Source of the DNA: Timonella corticicola
GTDB taxonomy: Bacteria > Actinomycetota > Actinomycetes > Actinomycetales > Cellulomonadaceae
DNA: 64,000 bases
Assembly (NCBI RefSeq): GCF_042683685.1
Contig: NZ_JBHUOP010000002.1
Span: forward strand, 1-64,000
Direction: 5' to 3'
The notes beneath the pieces were generated by a model, which saw only the letters and a program-made list of their open reading frames with translations, had not been told where the DNA came from and ran no database searches. This document shows, piece by piece, positions 52,196 to 61,670 of the stretch (within the stretch, counting starts at the first letter, position 1; the number at the start of each line of letters is the position of its first letter). A program made the translations under genes and the position numbers.

Positions 52196-53800
52196 TTACG
52201 CACCTGCAGCTTCTGCAAGCACGCTCTCAACACTCGCGATAGCTCTAGCTGTTTCTTCGGTCAAAAACTCTGCAACGACAAGTGCTGCCTCGACCTTGTT
52301 GTTCCGGCAGAAAGCAGCGACATCTTGTGTCGTAAGAGCACCATCAGGACCGCTCGGCGAGACTTTACTCAACTGCCTTGCGCTGAATAACGTAGAGGAA
52401 GAAAAAGCCTCCCAAACCTGCGCGGCTCCGAGTGCTCGAACATATTCATCCTCTAGGTCGGTACGGGAAATCCAAATGCTTCGGGTCGGAAGGTCTGCAG
52501 TTGGAATACCATGCCGCCTCGCTGCCGCAGTTTCTGCATCTTCATCGACAAGAATTGAAAGTGGCACGTTGAAGCCAGCGGCACCAAAGAGCTTCTCCAC
52601 CAATGACATGGAGTTCTTTCCTCCAGCATCAACCAGGGACACTCCGAGTCGATCAAGATTCCGCCCGGTCAGATCAGCGGCTCGTTCGACGATAATCCGA
52701 TCCGAGGCTCCTTCGACCGCAATTGCACGACGCGATGTTAACGGCTCCAATCGACCGCGTACCCACCAACTAGCAACCAATTTCTCCTCGGTAGAAAGAA
52801 AGCCAGCTGCAGGTTGGACCACATTTCCACCTTGACGGACTACAACGATCGAGTCCGGATCAAAGGCGCTAACAATGTCAGATGAATGAGTCGCAATGAT
52901 TTTTTGGTTAGGGCGGTCCCTTAGAAGCCGCGCCAGACTACGTTGACTCGTCGGGTGGAGGTGAACTTCAGGCTCATCGATGCCAACAACATTCGCAACA
53001 CCACTAATCAAGTCATAGAAAGCAATCGCGAATAGAGCCTTCATCCCGTCGGACTGTTCTGACAAATCACGAGGTACTCCTGCCTTCGCGACCTGCAACC
53101 GTACGTCGCTTAAGACATCGTTATCCGCAGAAGCTCCTGGGATGAGTGTCAAATCATCCTTCGCAAGTAGTTCAGGTAGTGCTTTCGATAATTGACCTGC
53201 GAGGTCGCTACGAAGTGTCCCAAGTACCGCTGATTCTCCGAGTGTAGTGGTGAGTGCAGTTGTAATCGCCTCAAACTTAGGTTTTTCTACTCCGAGGTCA
53301 ACCGCAGCAAGTATCTCAGCTAAAGGCGACTTGCGGTCTTCACGAAGTTCACGGGTCTGACTGTTGGCGCTCAGAAACTTCCACCCCAAGCCAAGCACCT
53401 GATCACGTGATAACTGTCGTGTGCTCCCTGCGCTTGGAGCGCTGCGCATTATGCTGATCGTCTCGCTGTCATCAATCTCAGCGAAGAGACGAATAGTGAG
53501 CTTAGAGTTCCCATCATTTGGGTTAACGGAAATTTCATCCGGGAACAACGCCAGATCGACGACGTTGAAGTCCTCTAAATCAACCTCGACCACAAACGGC
53601 TGCCCAGGATCTCGGAAATCTGCTGCCGTTATGGCCGCATACAGCCGGGCGGTACTAGCACCTAGGATCAAATCAAGACAGCGGAGGAACGAAGACTTAC
53701 CGACATCGTTAGCGCCCACGAGCACGAGATGTTCACGCACTTCGATCTCTAGGTCGGACAAACGTCCGTGATTCTCGACCTTAAATCGGGTAAGCCTCAT
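52196..53800 (-). CDS. gajA: Gabija protein GajA (OLD-family ATPase-TOPRIM nuclease)
   Basis: 534 aa. Walker A GANDVGKSS (K35), ABC-like signature LSEQSDGMKAL, Walker B GIDEPEVHLHP and the switch His in THSSD form the ATPase. The C-terminal TOPRIM part shows AIAVEGASDRIIVE (catalytic Glu) and ILVDEDAE (DxD). Size and direct coupling to a UvrD-like gene match Gabija. The ATG at 53798-53800 is preferred over the upstream frame because GAGG lies 7 bases before it. It cuts DNA when nucleotide levels fall, as known for GajA. Confidence 0.9.
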   Translation of the reverse strand: MRLTRFKVENHGRLSDLEIEVREHLVLVGANDVGKSSFLRCLDLILGASTARLYAAITAADFRDPGQPFVVEVDLEDFNVVDLALFPDEISVNPNDGNSKLTIRLFAEIDDSETISIMRSAPSAGSTRQLSRDQVLGLGWKFLSANSQTRELREDRKSPLAEILAAVDLGVEKPKFEAITTALTTTLGESAVLGTLRSDLAGQLSKALPELLAKDDLTLIPGASADNDVLSDVRLQVAKAGVPRDLSEQSDGMKALFAIAFYDLISGVANVVGIDEPEVHLHPTSQRSLARLLRDRPNQKIIATHSSDIVSAFDPDSIVVVRQGGNVVQPAAGFLSTEEKLVASWWVRGRLEPLTSRRAIAVEGASDRIIVERAADLTGRNLDRLGVSLVDAGGKNSMSLVEKLFGAAGFNVPLSILVDEDAETAAARRHGIPTADLPTRSIWISRTDLEDEYVRALGAAQVWEAFSSSTLFSARQLSKVSPSGPDGALTTQDVAAFCRNNKVEAALVVAEFLTEETARAIASVESVLAEAAGA

Positions 53801-54292
53801 TCGGGTGCCTCGTTTCTCGTATCTGCTGAATATCAAGTCCGGTGCGCTATCTGTTTAGAACGCGCCATTGACCTCATCGGCAGAACCATCGTTCTTACCT
53901 GTGTAGACATCGATGTAGTTCAAGCTGTTAGGTTGAATATATCGCGAATCGCTGACATCGATTGATTAGCCACGACCAGTACGAACACTTCATTTTCTGA
54001 CTCGTGACGACCTCACAATCGAGGCTAGTCAGATTCACCGGGCAGTGAAGCATTCCCCACGCAGAGGAAGCAAGTACCTTCTATAATCCACGCGCCAATA
54101 TGTTGTGAATCTGACCGTGGCGTGATCGAGCTCTATTGAAGGCGGGGCTGAACTGTAGCGTTAGCAGGCTTGTACCGTGACCACCCGCTGGTGCCGTTTA
54201 CTGATCGCGACCGTGTGGCCAATGAGAGCACAAAGTATGCCAGCCCAGACCCAAGAACTGTCCGCGCCAGTGCACAGCGTTCCAAGGAGATT
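53801..54292. other. Intergenic region between restriction operon and Gabija
   Basis: About 490 bases without a supportable gene. It must carry the gajAB promoter on the minus strand and the end of the restriction operon. A short minus-strand run at 54133-54220 (SVNGTSGWSRYKPANATVQP) looks protein-like but has no start signal; I cannot identify it. Confidence 0.35.
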
Positions 54293-56734
54293 TCAGTCTC
54301 CCTCCGCACCAATGAGCCCTTCGATGCTCTTCTTCTCAAAGTAGCGAAACTTCTGGATCGCGTCGGTCATGTTGCCGACATCAATGACACCGATCTCGGT
54401 TAACCTGCTGTAAGAGCCGAGAGAGAGTCCAGTGGAGCGAAGGAAAAGCTCGGTGTCGAGTGACTCGATGACATGCGCGAGGCGTTCTTCGCGGAAGTCA
54501 GTGAGGTACATGAAGATCAACACCTTCGCGGAGACCTTCTTGAGCTTGTCACGGATGCTCTTCCGCTTGTCGGCGATCTCGTTCTTCGGCTTTCGCTGCT
54601 CGCTCGCGCCGCCGCCGACGCGCTTGACCGCAGCGAGCTTCTTCGAGGCAGTAACGATCTTCTCTGCTTCCTCACGGATAGTTCGGAAGTCCTCGATCTG
54701 CTCCAACTCAGCGATGAGATCAGCGTCTTGGAGCAGTCTGTCCATAGTGACGCCATTCAAGTTGTACAGGTCGACAGAACGCCAGCGGCGGGCAAGCGCA
54801 TTCGCTCCAATGCCACCGTGTGCCCAATCGAGGATTGCCCGCACATCGAGCTGCTCCATCCGGCCACCGTCAATGGCAAAAATCGGAAGAAAGTTGATCA
54901 GTTCCCCCAGAACCGATGCCTGGGTGGCTTTGCGGTCAGCGGAATTGTTCGCCAGCTCCGTGCCGTAGAGCGCGACCAGCGAGAGCGCACGGTTCGGGTC
55001 AAACTCGAAAACGTAGGCCGTCTTCTTCTTAATCTCACCATCGGTCGTCCAAGGCGACTGCACTCGGAAAGCAGCCTGGAAATACGACTCCGGTGCCTTC
55101 AGCGACCGGAGCATGAAGATCGACGACCACTCCGGCACCGTCACTCCGGTCATCAGTTTCCCGCACGACAGGGTGATAGACCCGGACTTGCCTGTGTCCT
55201 CCGCGTATCGGATCGCGGCTTGAAGCGGCTCGAGAGCCTTAGCCCCGATCTTCGCTTTCGTTCCGGCTGCGACGTAGATCTCGAATGTGGAGAAGAATGG
55301 GTCATTACGCAGCAGTTCAGCCATTGCCTCGCATGCGGCAACGTCTTGGAGATACCAGACCGAGTGCCGCACTGCCTCTTTAAACTCAGCGGCCTCATAG
55401 GGGAACGGTGCGTTCGCTTCGTCCTGTTCGATGACCTTTTCTGGCAAGGCCTTCTTGCCGCGGATGAGGTCGAGGAAGGAAGCCACATAATCTGGCCTCT
55501 CAAAAGCGTAACCGTCTGCAGTTTTCTTGGCTTTGAAGTAGGTGTTCAAGTCGAACCCGTCGAACTCGCCATCTGCGACCCACTCACGACCGGGGGCGCC
55601 CATCGCATAGGTATACATCTGCATCTGTGGAAGCGAAGCGTATGGATTGCGCCCCTTTGACTCGTCCCAGCCCGATTTCTCTCGCTGTTCGTCGATGTAA
55701 GTCCAGTTGAAGACTTCCGACTCAGCGTAGTCGCCGTTGGTGATCGCTTTGAACGGAGTGCCCGAGAGGTGCAGGTGAAACTTCGTTTTCAGCCCGTAGT
55801 CGAGTTCAGGTACGACGTCAGCATCATGATCGCTGGACTCATCCGACGCCTTCAAGAACATCTGCGCTAGCGCGGCTTCAGCCTTGTCTTGCGGGTCGTA
55901 GACCTCCCGCGCCGCGGCAGTTGACGCACCGAAGTGGAACTCGTCAATAACAATGCAGTCCCAGTCGACGAGATGCAGTGTCTCGTTGCGCTCTTTTGGC
56001 TTGCCGACCGCATCGCGCCCGATAACGTCTTGGAAGGAGGCGAACCAAGCAGTAGGCCGACCACTGTCGATCATCGCGTCCGCATCGCTCAGCGGAGTAT
56101 CGCGGTCCACGTACTGCCAGTCAATAAAATCGACATGGCTTAGCAGGTCATCCCGCCATGCGCTGCGCACAGCGGGCTTATATGTGAGGATCAACAACTT
56201 AGTCCAGCCCATCTCCTTTGCGAGCTGGTACGTCGTGAAGGTCTTACCGAACCGCATCTTCGCGTTCCAGAGGAACTTCGGTGCAATCTCGTTCTCTTCA
56301 GCCTCATGTGGGCGGAAGAACGCAGCGGTTTGCTCGACTGCCCGCTTCTGTTCGGGCCGCATCGGAAAGTCTTGGATACGGGTCGGATTGAAGGGCAAGC
56401 CGCGCTGCAACGAGCGGATCGCCGCCCAGACCTCGACCTCGGTCGCTTCGAACCACTCGCCTCCGGGATTGATCATCCCCGCTCCCCGCAACACGCGGTG
56501 TACATCGTGGTCACTGAAGTCAGTTCCATCGGGTCGGGTCGCTGGCTCAGAGTGGAACAAGATCTCCACACCACGCAGGCCTGGAAAGGCCGTACCGACC
56601 TGCTGCCGCACTCGGTCGATTCCGGCATTCGCGGTCTGTCCGACCTTGATCCAGGTGTCTCCTCTTTGACCGCTAGCCCGTCGCCATGCCTTGGTATTTC
56701 CTGCGTGTGTGTAAGCGTAGATATAGTTCGTCAC
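54293..56734 (-). CDS. GIY-YIG-like / DEAD-type helicase fusion of restriction operon
   Basis: 813 aa. Residues about 1-110 look like the T5orf172/MUG113 branch of the GIY-YIG nuclease fold (YIYAYTHAG, DTWIKVGQTANAGIDRVRQQ). A superfamily 2 helicase follows: WNAKMRFGKTFTTYQLA (Walker A-like), CIVIDEFHFGA (DEFH), HLHLSGTPFKAI, LMTGVTVPEWSS and QAAFRVQSPW. The C-terminal 150 residues are basic and helical. It is last in the operon, four bases overlapped with the DUF262 gene. The fusion suggests an ATP-driven nuclease; the substrate specificity is not known. Confidence 0.8.
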   Translation of the reverse strand: MTNYIYAYTHAGNTKAWRRASGQRGDTWIKVGQTANAGIDRVRQQVGTAFPGLRGVEILFHSEPATRPDGTDFSDHDVHRVLRGAGMINPGGEWFEATEVEVWAAIRSLQRGLPFNPTRIQDFPMRPEQKRAVEQTAAFFRPHEAEENEIAPKFLWNAKMRFGKTFTTYQLAKEMGWTKLLILTYKPAVRSAWRDDLLSHVDFIDWQYVDRDTPLSDADAMIDSGRPTAWFASFQDVIGRDAVGKPKERNETLHLVDWDCIVIDEFHFGASTAAAREVYDPQDKAEAALAQMFLKASDESSDHDADVVPELDYGLKTKFHLHLSGTPFKAITNGDYAESEVFNWTYIDEQREKSGWDESKGRNPYASLPQMQMYTYAMGAPGREWVADGEFDGFDLNTYFKAKKTADGYAFERPDYVASFLDLIRGKKALPEKVIEQDEANAPFPYEAAEFKEAVRHSVWYLQDVAACEAMAELLRNDPFFSTFEIYVAAGTKAKIGAKALEPLQAAIRYAEDTGKSGSITLSCGKLMTGVTVPEWSSIFMLRSLKAPESYFQAAFRVQSPWTTDGEIKKKTAYVFEFDPNRALSLVALYGTELANNSADRKATQASVLGELINFLPIFAIDGGRMEQLDVRAILDWAHGGIGANALARRWRSVDLYNLNGVTMDRLLQDADLIAELEQIEDFRTIREEAEKIVTASKKLAAVKRVGGGASEQRKPKNEIADKRKSIRDKLKKVSAKVLIFMYLTDFREERLAHVIESLDTELFLRSTGLSLGSYSRLTEIGVIDVGNMTDAIQKFRYFEKKSIEGLIGAEGD

Positions 56735-58920
56735 GCCGCATCTCCGTCAGCGTCGACATCCAACTCGTCCTCAGGTGAGAAGACCTCGTCCTCGCCTTCA
56801 TCCGGTTCGCCGAGGCTTGCCAGATAGTCTGCGCGGATATCTTGGAGGCTGCGCCCGCTATCTTCAAGCGCCCACCACCACCAACCGTTCTGTCCTTTTC
56901 CGCTGGCCGCAACCGCCGCAGCCGAGGGCGTGTCGTAGGCAGTGTCACCAAGATAGATGTGACCGTCGAGCGAGACGACTGCAATAGCGTCCTTCCACTG
57001 AGAATTCAGGTGGCGGCATCGCAGACGTGCCCCCGCATTGATCCAGCCGGATGCAACGAGCTGGGCGACATCGACTGAAGAGACAGACGCCGCTTGAATA
57101 TCCGATGTGCTTGAGAGCCCGACATGCCCATCCGGTACCGGCCAGATCGCAAGAATTTGGTCGATGAGCTGCTCAGTCCGCTGCTGGATAGCCGTTTCGT
57201 TCCAACCGTCTAGCGCCAGATTGATAGCGTCCTTCGTGATCAATACATCGTCGTAGTTCAAGAAGTATTCACGCTTTGCAAGCCACGGACCGTTGTTGAT
57301 TGCGCTGTTGAGTTTCTGAGTGACTAGAGTGAGATTACCGAGCTGATGCAGTGATTCATCTCGTGCAATTTCCTCATCTTCGGTGAGCCCTTCACCCCAA
57401 TGCTTGCGCCACTTCTGCGGCAACAGATGCTCAACTGTTCCCTTACCTCGCGCGACTGGCCCCATTGCGAGCTGCTTCCCATCAGGGTAGCCACGTTTTG
57501 CATCTTCGAGAGCTTCAAGCACCATCCGCAGGCGAACACGACGATACTTTGTGTATGCTCGCGCGCCACGTAGAGCATCACGTACCTCGTCATCGCCTGG
57601 CCAGTAGCCAACAGGTGTGTGGTTCACCGCTAGGTATCTCGTAAGCGCATCTGGGAGCGCATCCTGAGGTTGCTCACGCAGATACTTGATCACGTCGATG
57701 ATGAATCGGTTTGCACCCTGCGTCGCAGTCTTCACCAAGGAACGCCTGACCAGCCAACTTTCCATTACAGCGAGGACTCGATCCCTGTCTCGCGCAGTAA
57801 CCCCGGTCTGTTCCGGCTGGCCTAGCCAGATGATAAGCGGGCGCGCAATCTCAGAATCAAGTGCGCCAATCCGGTAACTAAACAGTTCTACACGAGTCAG
57901 CGGGCCATTGGGGCGCTCTGCACCTTCAATAACCGCTCTATACTCGTCTGCCGATGCCTTGATCCTCGGAAGTAGTGATGAAATATCCTTCTCAACAGTG
58001 TTGACGTAGTACTTGAAATGGCTAAAGACTTCACGAATCGGGAATTCACTCAGCGTACGAGCAGTCAGCCACTGCCAAAGGAACAGCGAAGATCGCGAGT
58101 TGGTGATGCGACCAGTTGTGATCGGTTGTTCCCACCAAGGGGTCTCGAACTCAGCCCAAAAATCTCGATAAGACTGCTCCGCTTCAGCGGGTGGCACATC
58201 GAGATTCTGGAAAACGAAGTTCTTGATGAGATCAGCAGCCGACAGTGGTGTTCCGCGAGCATTGAGAGTCTCAAAAATCGCCTGTGCATCCTCGTTAGCA
58301 TCAAGTCGAATACTCGCGATTTCTAACCGATCGAGGACAGCAGGTACGAGAGTTCTGGCGCGGCCTACGGCTTCATTACTATCTCCGATCCACTCGTCGA
58401 TCACCGCCGAGAAATAGCGGTGTGCTTCGCTCAATCGCGATGAAACAACCGTTTCGTAGTCGGCTGGTTTGGTAGCAGACATGACGGAGACGAATCCGTC
58501 TCGGTCGCGATTAGTCGGCCAAAGTTTGTAGCGGTCTTCATCGGTCACACAGTAGTCGCTGGGATTCTCAATCAGCGGGAGGATCTGCCCTGCGAGTTGG
58601 TCCCAACCGCGAACAAGTAGCTGACCATGCAAAGCGTCGAGAAGAATCTGCAAAGTAGTCAGCCGCTGCTGACCATCGATTACGTTCCACATCGGTAGAC
58701 CGCCGAGCGCTGCCGGCACCTGCTGTATGACGATCGCACCGAGAAAATGTGTAGCGTTCTGATTGTGGTGCTGGATCATTTCAATGAGTCGAACGATGTC
58801 TTCCCATAAAGGCACCCACTGTGTCTCCTTCGACCATACATATGGGCGCTGGAACAATGGAACTACAAGACGCGTCGGGTTGTAGAAAATTTCCTTAGGC
58901 TTGACGACATCGGTTTTCAC
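56731..58920 (-). CDS. DUF262/DUF1524 (GmrSD-like) nuclease with RAMA-type C-terminus
   Basis: 729 aa. The N-terminal DUF262 domain has NVIDGQQRLTTLQILLDAL, the DGQQR NTPase-like motif. The DUF1524 domain carries the HNH-like VEHLLPQKW with LHQLGNLTLVTQKLNSAI. Both are as in GmrSD, the modification-dependent restriction enzymes. The last about 100 residues (GARLRCRHLNSQWKDAIAVV, GWWWWALEDSGRSLQDIRADY) look like a RAMA domain, found with restriction and methylase proteins. It overlaps its neighbours by four bases on both sides. Confidence 0.82.
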   Translation of the reverse strand: MKTDVVKPKEIFYNPTRLVVPLFQRPYVWSKETQWVPLWEDIVRLIEMIQHHNQNATHFLGAIVIQQVPAALGGLPMWNVIDGQQRLTTLQILLDALHGQLLVRGWDQLAGQILPLIENPSDYCVTDEDRYKLWPTNRDRDGFVSVMSATKPADYETVVSSRLSEAHRYFSAVIDEWIGDSNEAVGRARTLVPAVLDRLEIASIRLDANEDAQAIFETLNARGTPLSAADLIKNFVFQNLDVPPAEAEQSYRDFWAEFETPWWEQPITTGRITNSRSSLFLWQWLTARTLSEFPIREVFSHFKYYVNTVEKDISSLLPRIKASADEYRAVIEGAERPNGPLTRVELFSYRIGALDSEIARPLIIWLGQPEQTGVTARDRDRVLAVMESWLVRRSLVKTATQGANRFIIDVIKYLREQPQDALPDALTRYLAVNHTPVGYWPGDDEVRDALRGARAYTKYRRVRLRMVLEALEDAKRGYPDGKQLAMGPVARGKGTVEHLLPQKWRKHWGEGLTEDEEIARDESLHQLGNLTLVTQKLNSAINNGPWLAKREYFLNYDDVLITKDAINLALDGWNETAIQQRTEQLIDQILAIWPVPDGHVGLSSTSDIQAASVSSVDVAQLVASGWINAGARLRCRHLNSQWKDAIAVVSLDGHIYLGDTAYDTPSAAAVAASGKGQNGWWWWALEDSGRSLQDIRADYLASLGEPDEGEDEVFSPEDELDVDADGDAA

Positions 58921-59435
58921 TCGTCTTCACCGCCATCTTCCTCTAACTTCGCCATCGCCCTCGTGTCTCGGAACTTTCGGCCGCCTGGAAGATGCGTCGA
59001 CGGAATCGGAGAGTCGAGCGAAAGAATCGGTTCGCGGGCGCCGATCACGCGCTCAATATACGCAATCTCTTCATCAGTTAGATTGAATCGCTCATAGAGA
59101 TTTAGATCTGTCCAGCGGCGGGTCATGTCAAGCAGTGGCACAAACCCGAAGCGGCTTGGGGTTAGGTCCTGTGAGATCTTTCGCTGAAGTACTAGGAATC
59201 GACAGAACTTCGTCGTGAGAAAGAAAGCGTAATTCTCCGCTTCTTCCCGCGTATCGAACGTTCCGGCGACGAGATAACTCTGCGTACAAGCTGAACCAGG
59301 CGCGAGCGCAATCGGCTCGCCAAGAACGTACGCAGGTTCTCGCCCGTGACCATCTCCCGCCTTGGGGATCAGAACCTTCCATCGGTCGATCCATGCATGG
59401 TTCCGCTCGATCTGTGCACGTCGAATGTATCCCAC
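58917..59435 (-). CDS. C-terminal part of frameshifted restriction-modification methylase
   Basis: 172 aa in a different frame from the preceding methylase reading. The sequence (GYIRRAQIERNHAWIDRWKV, CTQSYLVAGTFDTREEAENY, FLTTKFCRFLVLQRKISQDL) is the expected C-terminus of an Eco57I-type enzyme and not a gene in its own right; it lacks a ribosome binding site. A single missing base near 59496 separates the frames. The stop overlaps the DUF262 gene start by four bases, so the operon arrangement beyond it is intact. Confidence 0.75.
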   Translation of the reverse strand: MGYIRRAQIERNHAWIDRWKVLIPKAGDGHGREPAYVLGEPIALAPGSACTQSYLVAGTFDTREEAENYAFFLTTKFCRFLVLQRKISQDLTPSRFGFVPLLDMTRRWTDLNLYERFNLTDEEIAYIERVIGAREPILSLDSPIPSTHLPGGRKFRDTRAMAKLEEDGGEDE

Positions 59436-60586
59436 CCGGTTGACGAAAATAAGCGGAATTGCCCCTTCAAAAGGTTCATTTTCCGCCCCTTTGAAGTTCT
59501 AGCCCCGAAGGGGTCACTGGGCGACACAAGGTCGCCCAGAGACCCCTTCGGGAAGGGGTCACTGGAAATTTTTCCCACGATCCCTGCAGCGAAATTGTCC
59601 CGAAGGATAACGTCCACGCCTTGTCTCAAGTCTCGCTTCGCAGAATCACAGATCATCCCATCAATACGCGTCGAAAACTCACAATCGCCATCGTACTCAC
59701 GATCCCAAAGTAGGTAGGAGACACCGCCTTTGATCTCTGCCTGCGGGAACACGTCGTAGAGCTTGGGATTGTCTACAAGTTTCCTGATCCGGCGATCGTT
59801 CATCATCTTCAGGCGATATTCACTCAACCCATGACCACTCGTAAACCACCTCGACGGCGTGATCATCACGACGTACCGTGGGTTCATCGCGATAGCCCTT
59901 TCAACAAAGAGGTTGTAGAGCGGCGTAATATTGGCAGTTCGGTTGCCCTTCCCATCGTCCATACCGATCTGATAGGGCGGGTTACCGATGATGACGTCGA
60001 ATTGCACGTCGGCCATCTCCTTCGTAGGGTACGTACCGTGAATGAACGAGTATGCAAAGTTCTCACGACGCTCACGGATGAGCTTTACGGGTGCGCGGCA
60101 GACAATGCAGAACTTCCCTAATCGGTCGAGTGTATGGTCGGTTTGAACAAATGGGATGTTGCCTTCGACTGAGTCGAAGTGAACGATGAGATCGGTCAGA
60201 GCCGAATCCTTCACCTCTGTGCCGGTGGCGTTCTTGGTTTGATAGAGTGTCCGTCGCGCGATTTCGCCGTTGAGCCGAGTAGTTGCCGCACCAAAGATCA
60301 TGTTCTTCAGGATGTGCTCACGACGTTTGTAACCGTCAGGCTCCCATTCGGCAAGGCCAACCATGAGCCGCTTGAAAACCTCACGCAGATAGACACCTGA
60401 CTTTGTCGCGGGGTCAAGCCAAGTGAAGTGCGGTTCTGACCAGACATGTGTCGGCAGGATGTCAAGCATCGCAGTGACGACCTTGGGGGGCGTATATACG
60501 TCATCGTTTGGCAGTTGTGCTAGCGTCTCAAGAACGTCTGGCACATGCTTCCCCGTTTGTGCCATCGCTCCTGTCTCGGCGCTCAC
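59369..60586 (-). CDS. Eco57I-type adenine methylase, frameshifted after NPPY domain
   Basis: 405 aa as read; the real protein is this plus 58917-59435. It has DDVYTPPKVVTAMLD, a degenerate SAM motif I (WLDPATKSGVYL), and the catalytic motif IV FDVIIGNPPYQIG. The family then continues as SPSDPFGARTS..., but the frame breaks and ends in nonsense (STGWDTFDVHRSSGTM). In the next frame the expected continuation FKGAENEPFEGAIPLIFVNR is present. A one-base loss near 59496 is the simplest reading. The start (GTG) overlaps the upstream methylase gene stop by four bases. Confidence 0.8.
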   Translation of the reverse strand: MSAETGAMAQTGKHVPDVLETLAQLPNDDVYTPPKVVTAMLDILPTHVWSEPHFTWLDPATKSGVYLREVFKRLMVGLAEWEPDGYKRREHILKNMIFGAATTRLNGEIARRTLYQTKNATGTEVKDSALTDLIVHFDSVEGNIPFVQTDHTLDRLGKFCIVCRAPVKLIRERRENFAYSFIHGTYPTKEMADVQFDVIIGNPPYQIGMDDGKGNRTANITPLYNLFVERAIAMNPRYVVMITPSRWFTSGHGLSEYRLKMMNDRRIRKLVDNPKLYDVFPQAEIKGGVSYLLWDREYDGDCEFSTRIDGMICDSAKRDLRQGVDVILRDNFAAGIVGKISSDPFPKGSLGDLVSPSDPFGARTSKGRKMNLLKGQFRLFSSTGWDTFDVHRSSGTMHGSTDGRF

Positions 60587-61197
60587 TCGCCAAGCTCCGA
60601 ATAGTGCACGGAGGGCATTGGCTCCGGTGGGAGATAGAACAGATCGAACTCAGGCTGCTCCAGTTCGGAGGGAATCCGCTGGAATCGTTCACCAGATAAA
60701 GGCGTGTACTCAACGAGGACAATCTGGTCAGCGCCGTTCAGCGAGTCACCAACAACAACGTTGGTCCGAAGAATCTCGCGTGCTGCACGGCGAAATCCTT
60801 CTGAAGCGTCAGCATCATCGAATTCGGCATTTGCGATGGCCAATGCAAAGAGGCGCTCTCGTGCTTCCCCAACGTTCTCCTTGCTGATGTCAATCGCATA
60901 GATAGATGCCAAGCAGCGCAACAGTGCGAACTCGAACCATCCGTCTGTGCCCCCGTAGCGTTCCTCAGTAATGAGTGCGATCTTTCGTTGAAGGATTGCT
61001 ACAAGGAAGTTCCCGTTGCCCGCAGCAGGCTCAAGAAAACGCGTGTCAATCTCGGCAAAGGCATCCGGGATGAGGTCGAGCATCGCTTGCACCTCTCGCG
61101 GCTGAGTGTAAACCTCGCCGAGATCACGTACACGCTCGCGAGACTTAATATGGCGAGGCTCCTCCAAGAGACCGCCATTCCTTGAGCTATGGGTCAT
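60583..61197 (-). CDS. N6-adenine methylase-like protein with SAM motif but no NPPY
   Basis: 204 aa from the ATG at 61197; the frame continues upstream. LGEVYTQPREVQAMLDL and FLEPAAGNGNFLVAIL (motif I) and YAIDISKENVGEARERL (acid loop) are typical of adenine methylases. The protein ends YLPPEPMPSVHYSELGE with no NPPY catalytic motif. The next gene has NPPY but a poor motif I, so the two may act together as a split methylase. No clear ribosome binding site; GATAAT lies six bases before the ATG, so leaderless is possible. First gene of the four-gene restriction operon. Confidence 0.72.
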   Translation of the reverse strand: MTHSSRNGGLLEEPRHIKSRERVRDLGEVYTQPREVQAMLDLIPDAFAEIDTRFLEPAAGNGNFLVAILQRKIALITEERYGGTDGWFEFALLRCLASIYAIDISKENVGEARERLFALAIANAEFDDADASEGFRRAAREILRTNVVVGDSLNGADQIVLVEYTPLSGERFQRIPSELEQPEFDLFYLPPEPMPSVHYSELGE

Positions 61198-61670
61198 ATT
61201 CCAATTATCTCGTAGCCCACGGAATATGTTGGCGAGGCCGATCCCGCGCGTGTCCGTACCCAACGAACCGCCAGCGTACGGCAGGGTTTACGTCGCTGAG
61301 GAGGGGACCTCAGTTCAATCACTGCCTGGTCAAAGATGCGGCACCAGTGTTGATTGCGGTCACGGTCTGAAACACGACACCCGCCATAACTTCTGTGCCT
61401 ACCATTTCGAACGTTGTCATCGTCACCATCTACGCGTTTTGGCCTTTCAGCAGTACACCTGGCTTCGTTAAAACGTCCCTTCTTAGGCTGTTCCACCGGG
61501 CACTTTTCTAGCACTGAACAGCCGATTCGCAGTGACTCTTGCCTGGATTCTAGTCTCCCAGCGACGCTAAGTTCATCCCGGAGAGTGTAGATTTCAGGCT
61601 GGCGTCTAATTAGATTGTCCAGTAGTCTGAAGGGACGTTCCGTCGGCATCGATCCGGCGACTTCAACAAA
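61198..61670. other. Promoter region of the restriction operon
   Basis: No supported gene in about 470 bases. The minus-strand open frame at 61194-61649 is Arg/Pro/Cys-rich and lacks a ribosome binding site. GATAAT (minus strand, six bases from the methylase ATG) is the best promoter element seen. Confidence 0.4.

Noticed and set aside
54473..55660. 395-aa plus-strand frame
   Set aside because: Antisense to the helicase gene, whose motifs are clear in the other strand; no start signal.
61194..61649. 151-aa minus-strand frame upstream of the methylase
   Set aside because: Arg/Pro/Cys-rich, no ribosome binding site, no domain recognised.
61635..61668. tRNA T-arm-like stem (GTCGG-CATCGAT-CCGGC)
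   Set aside because: No acceptor stem, anticodon arm or CCA could be drawn around it; the loop lacks TTC.
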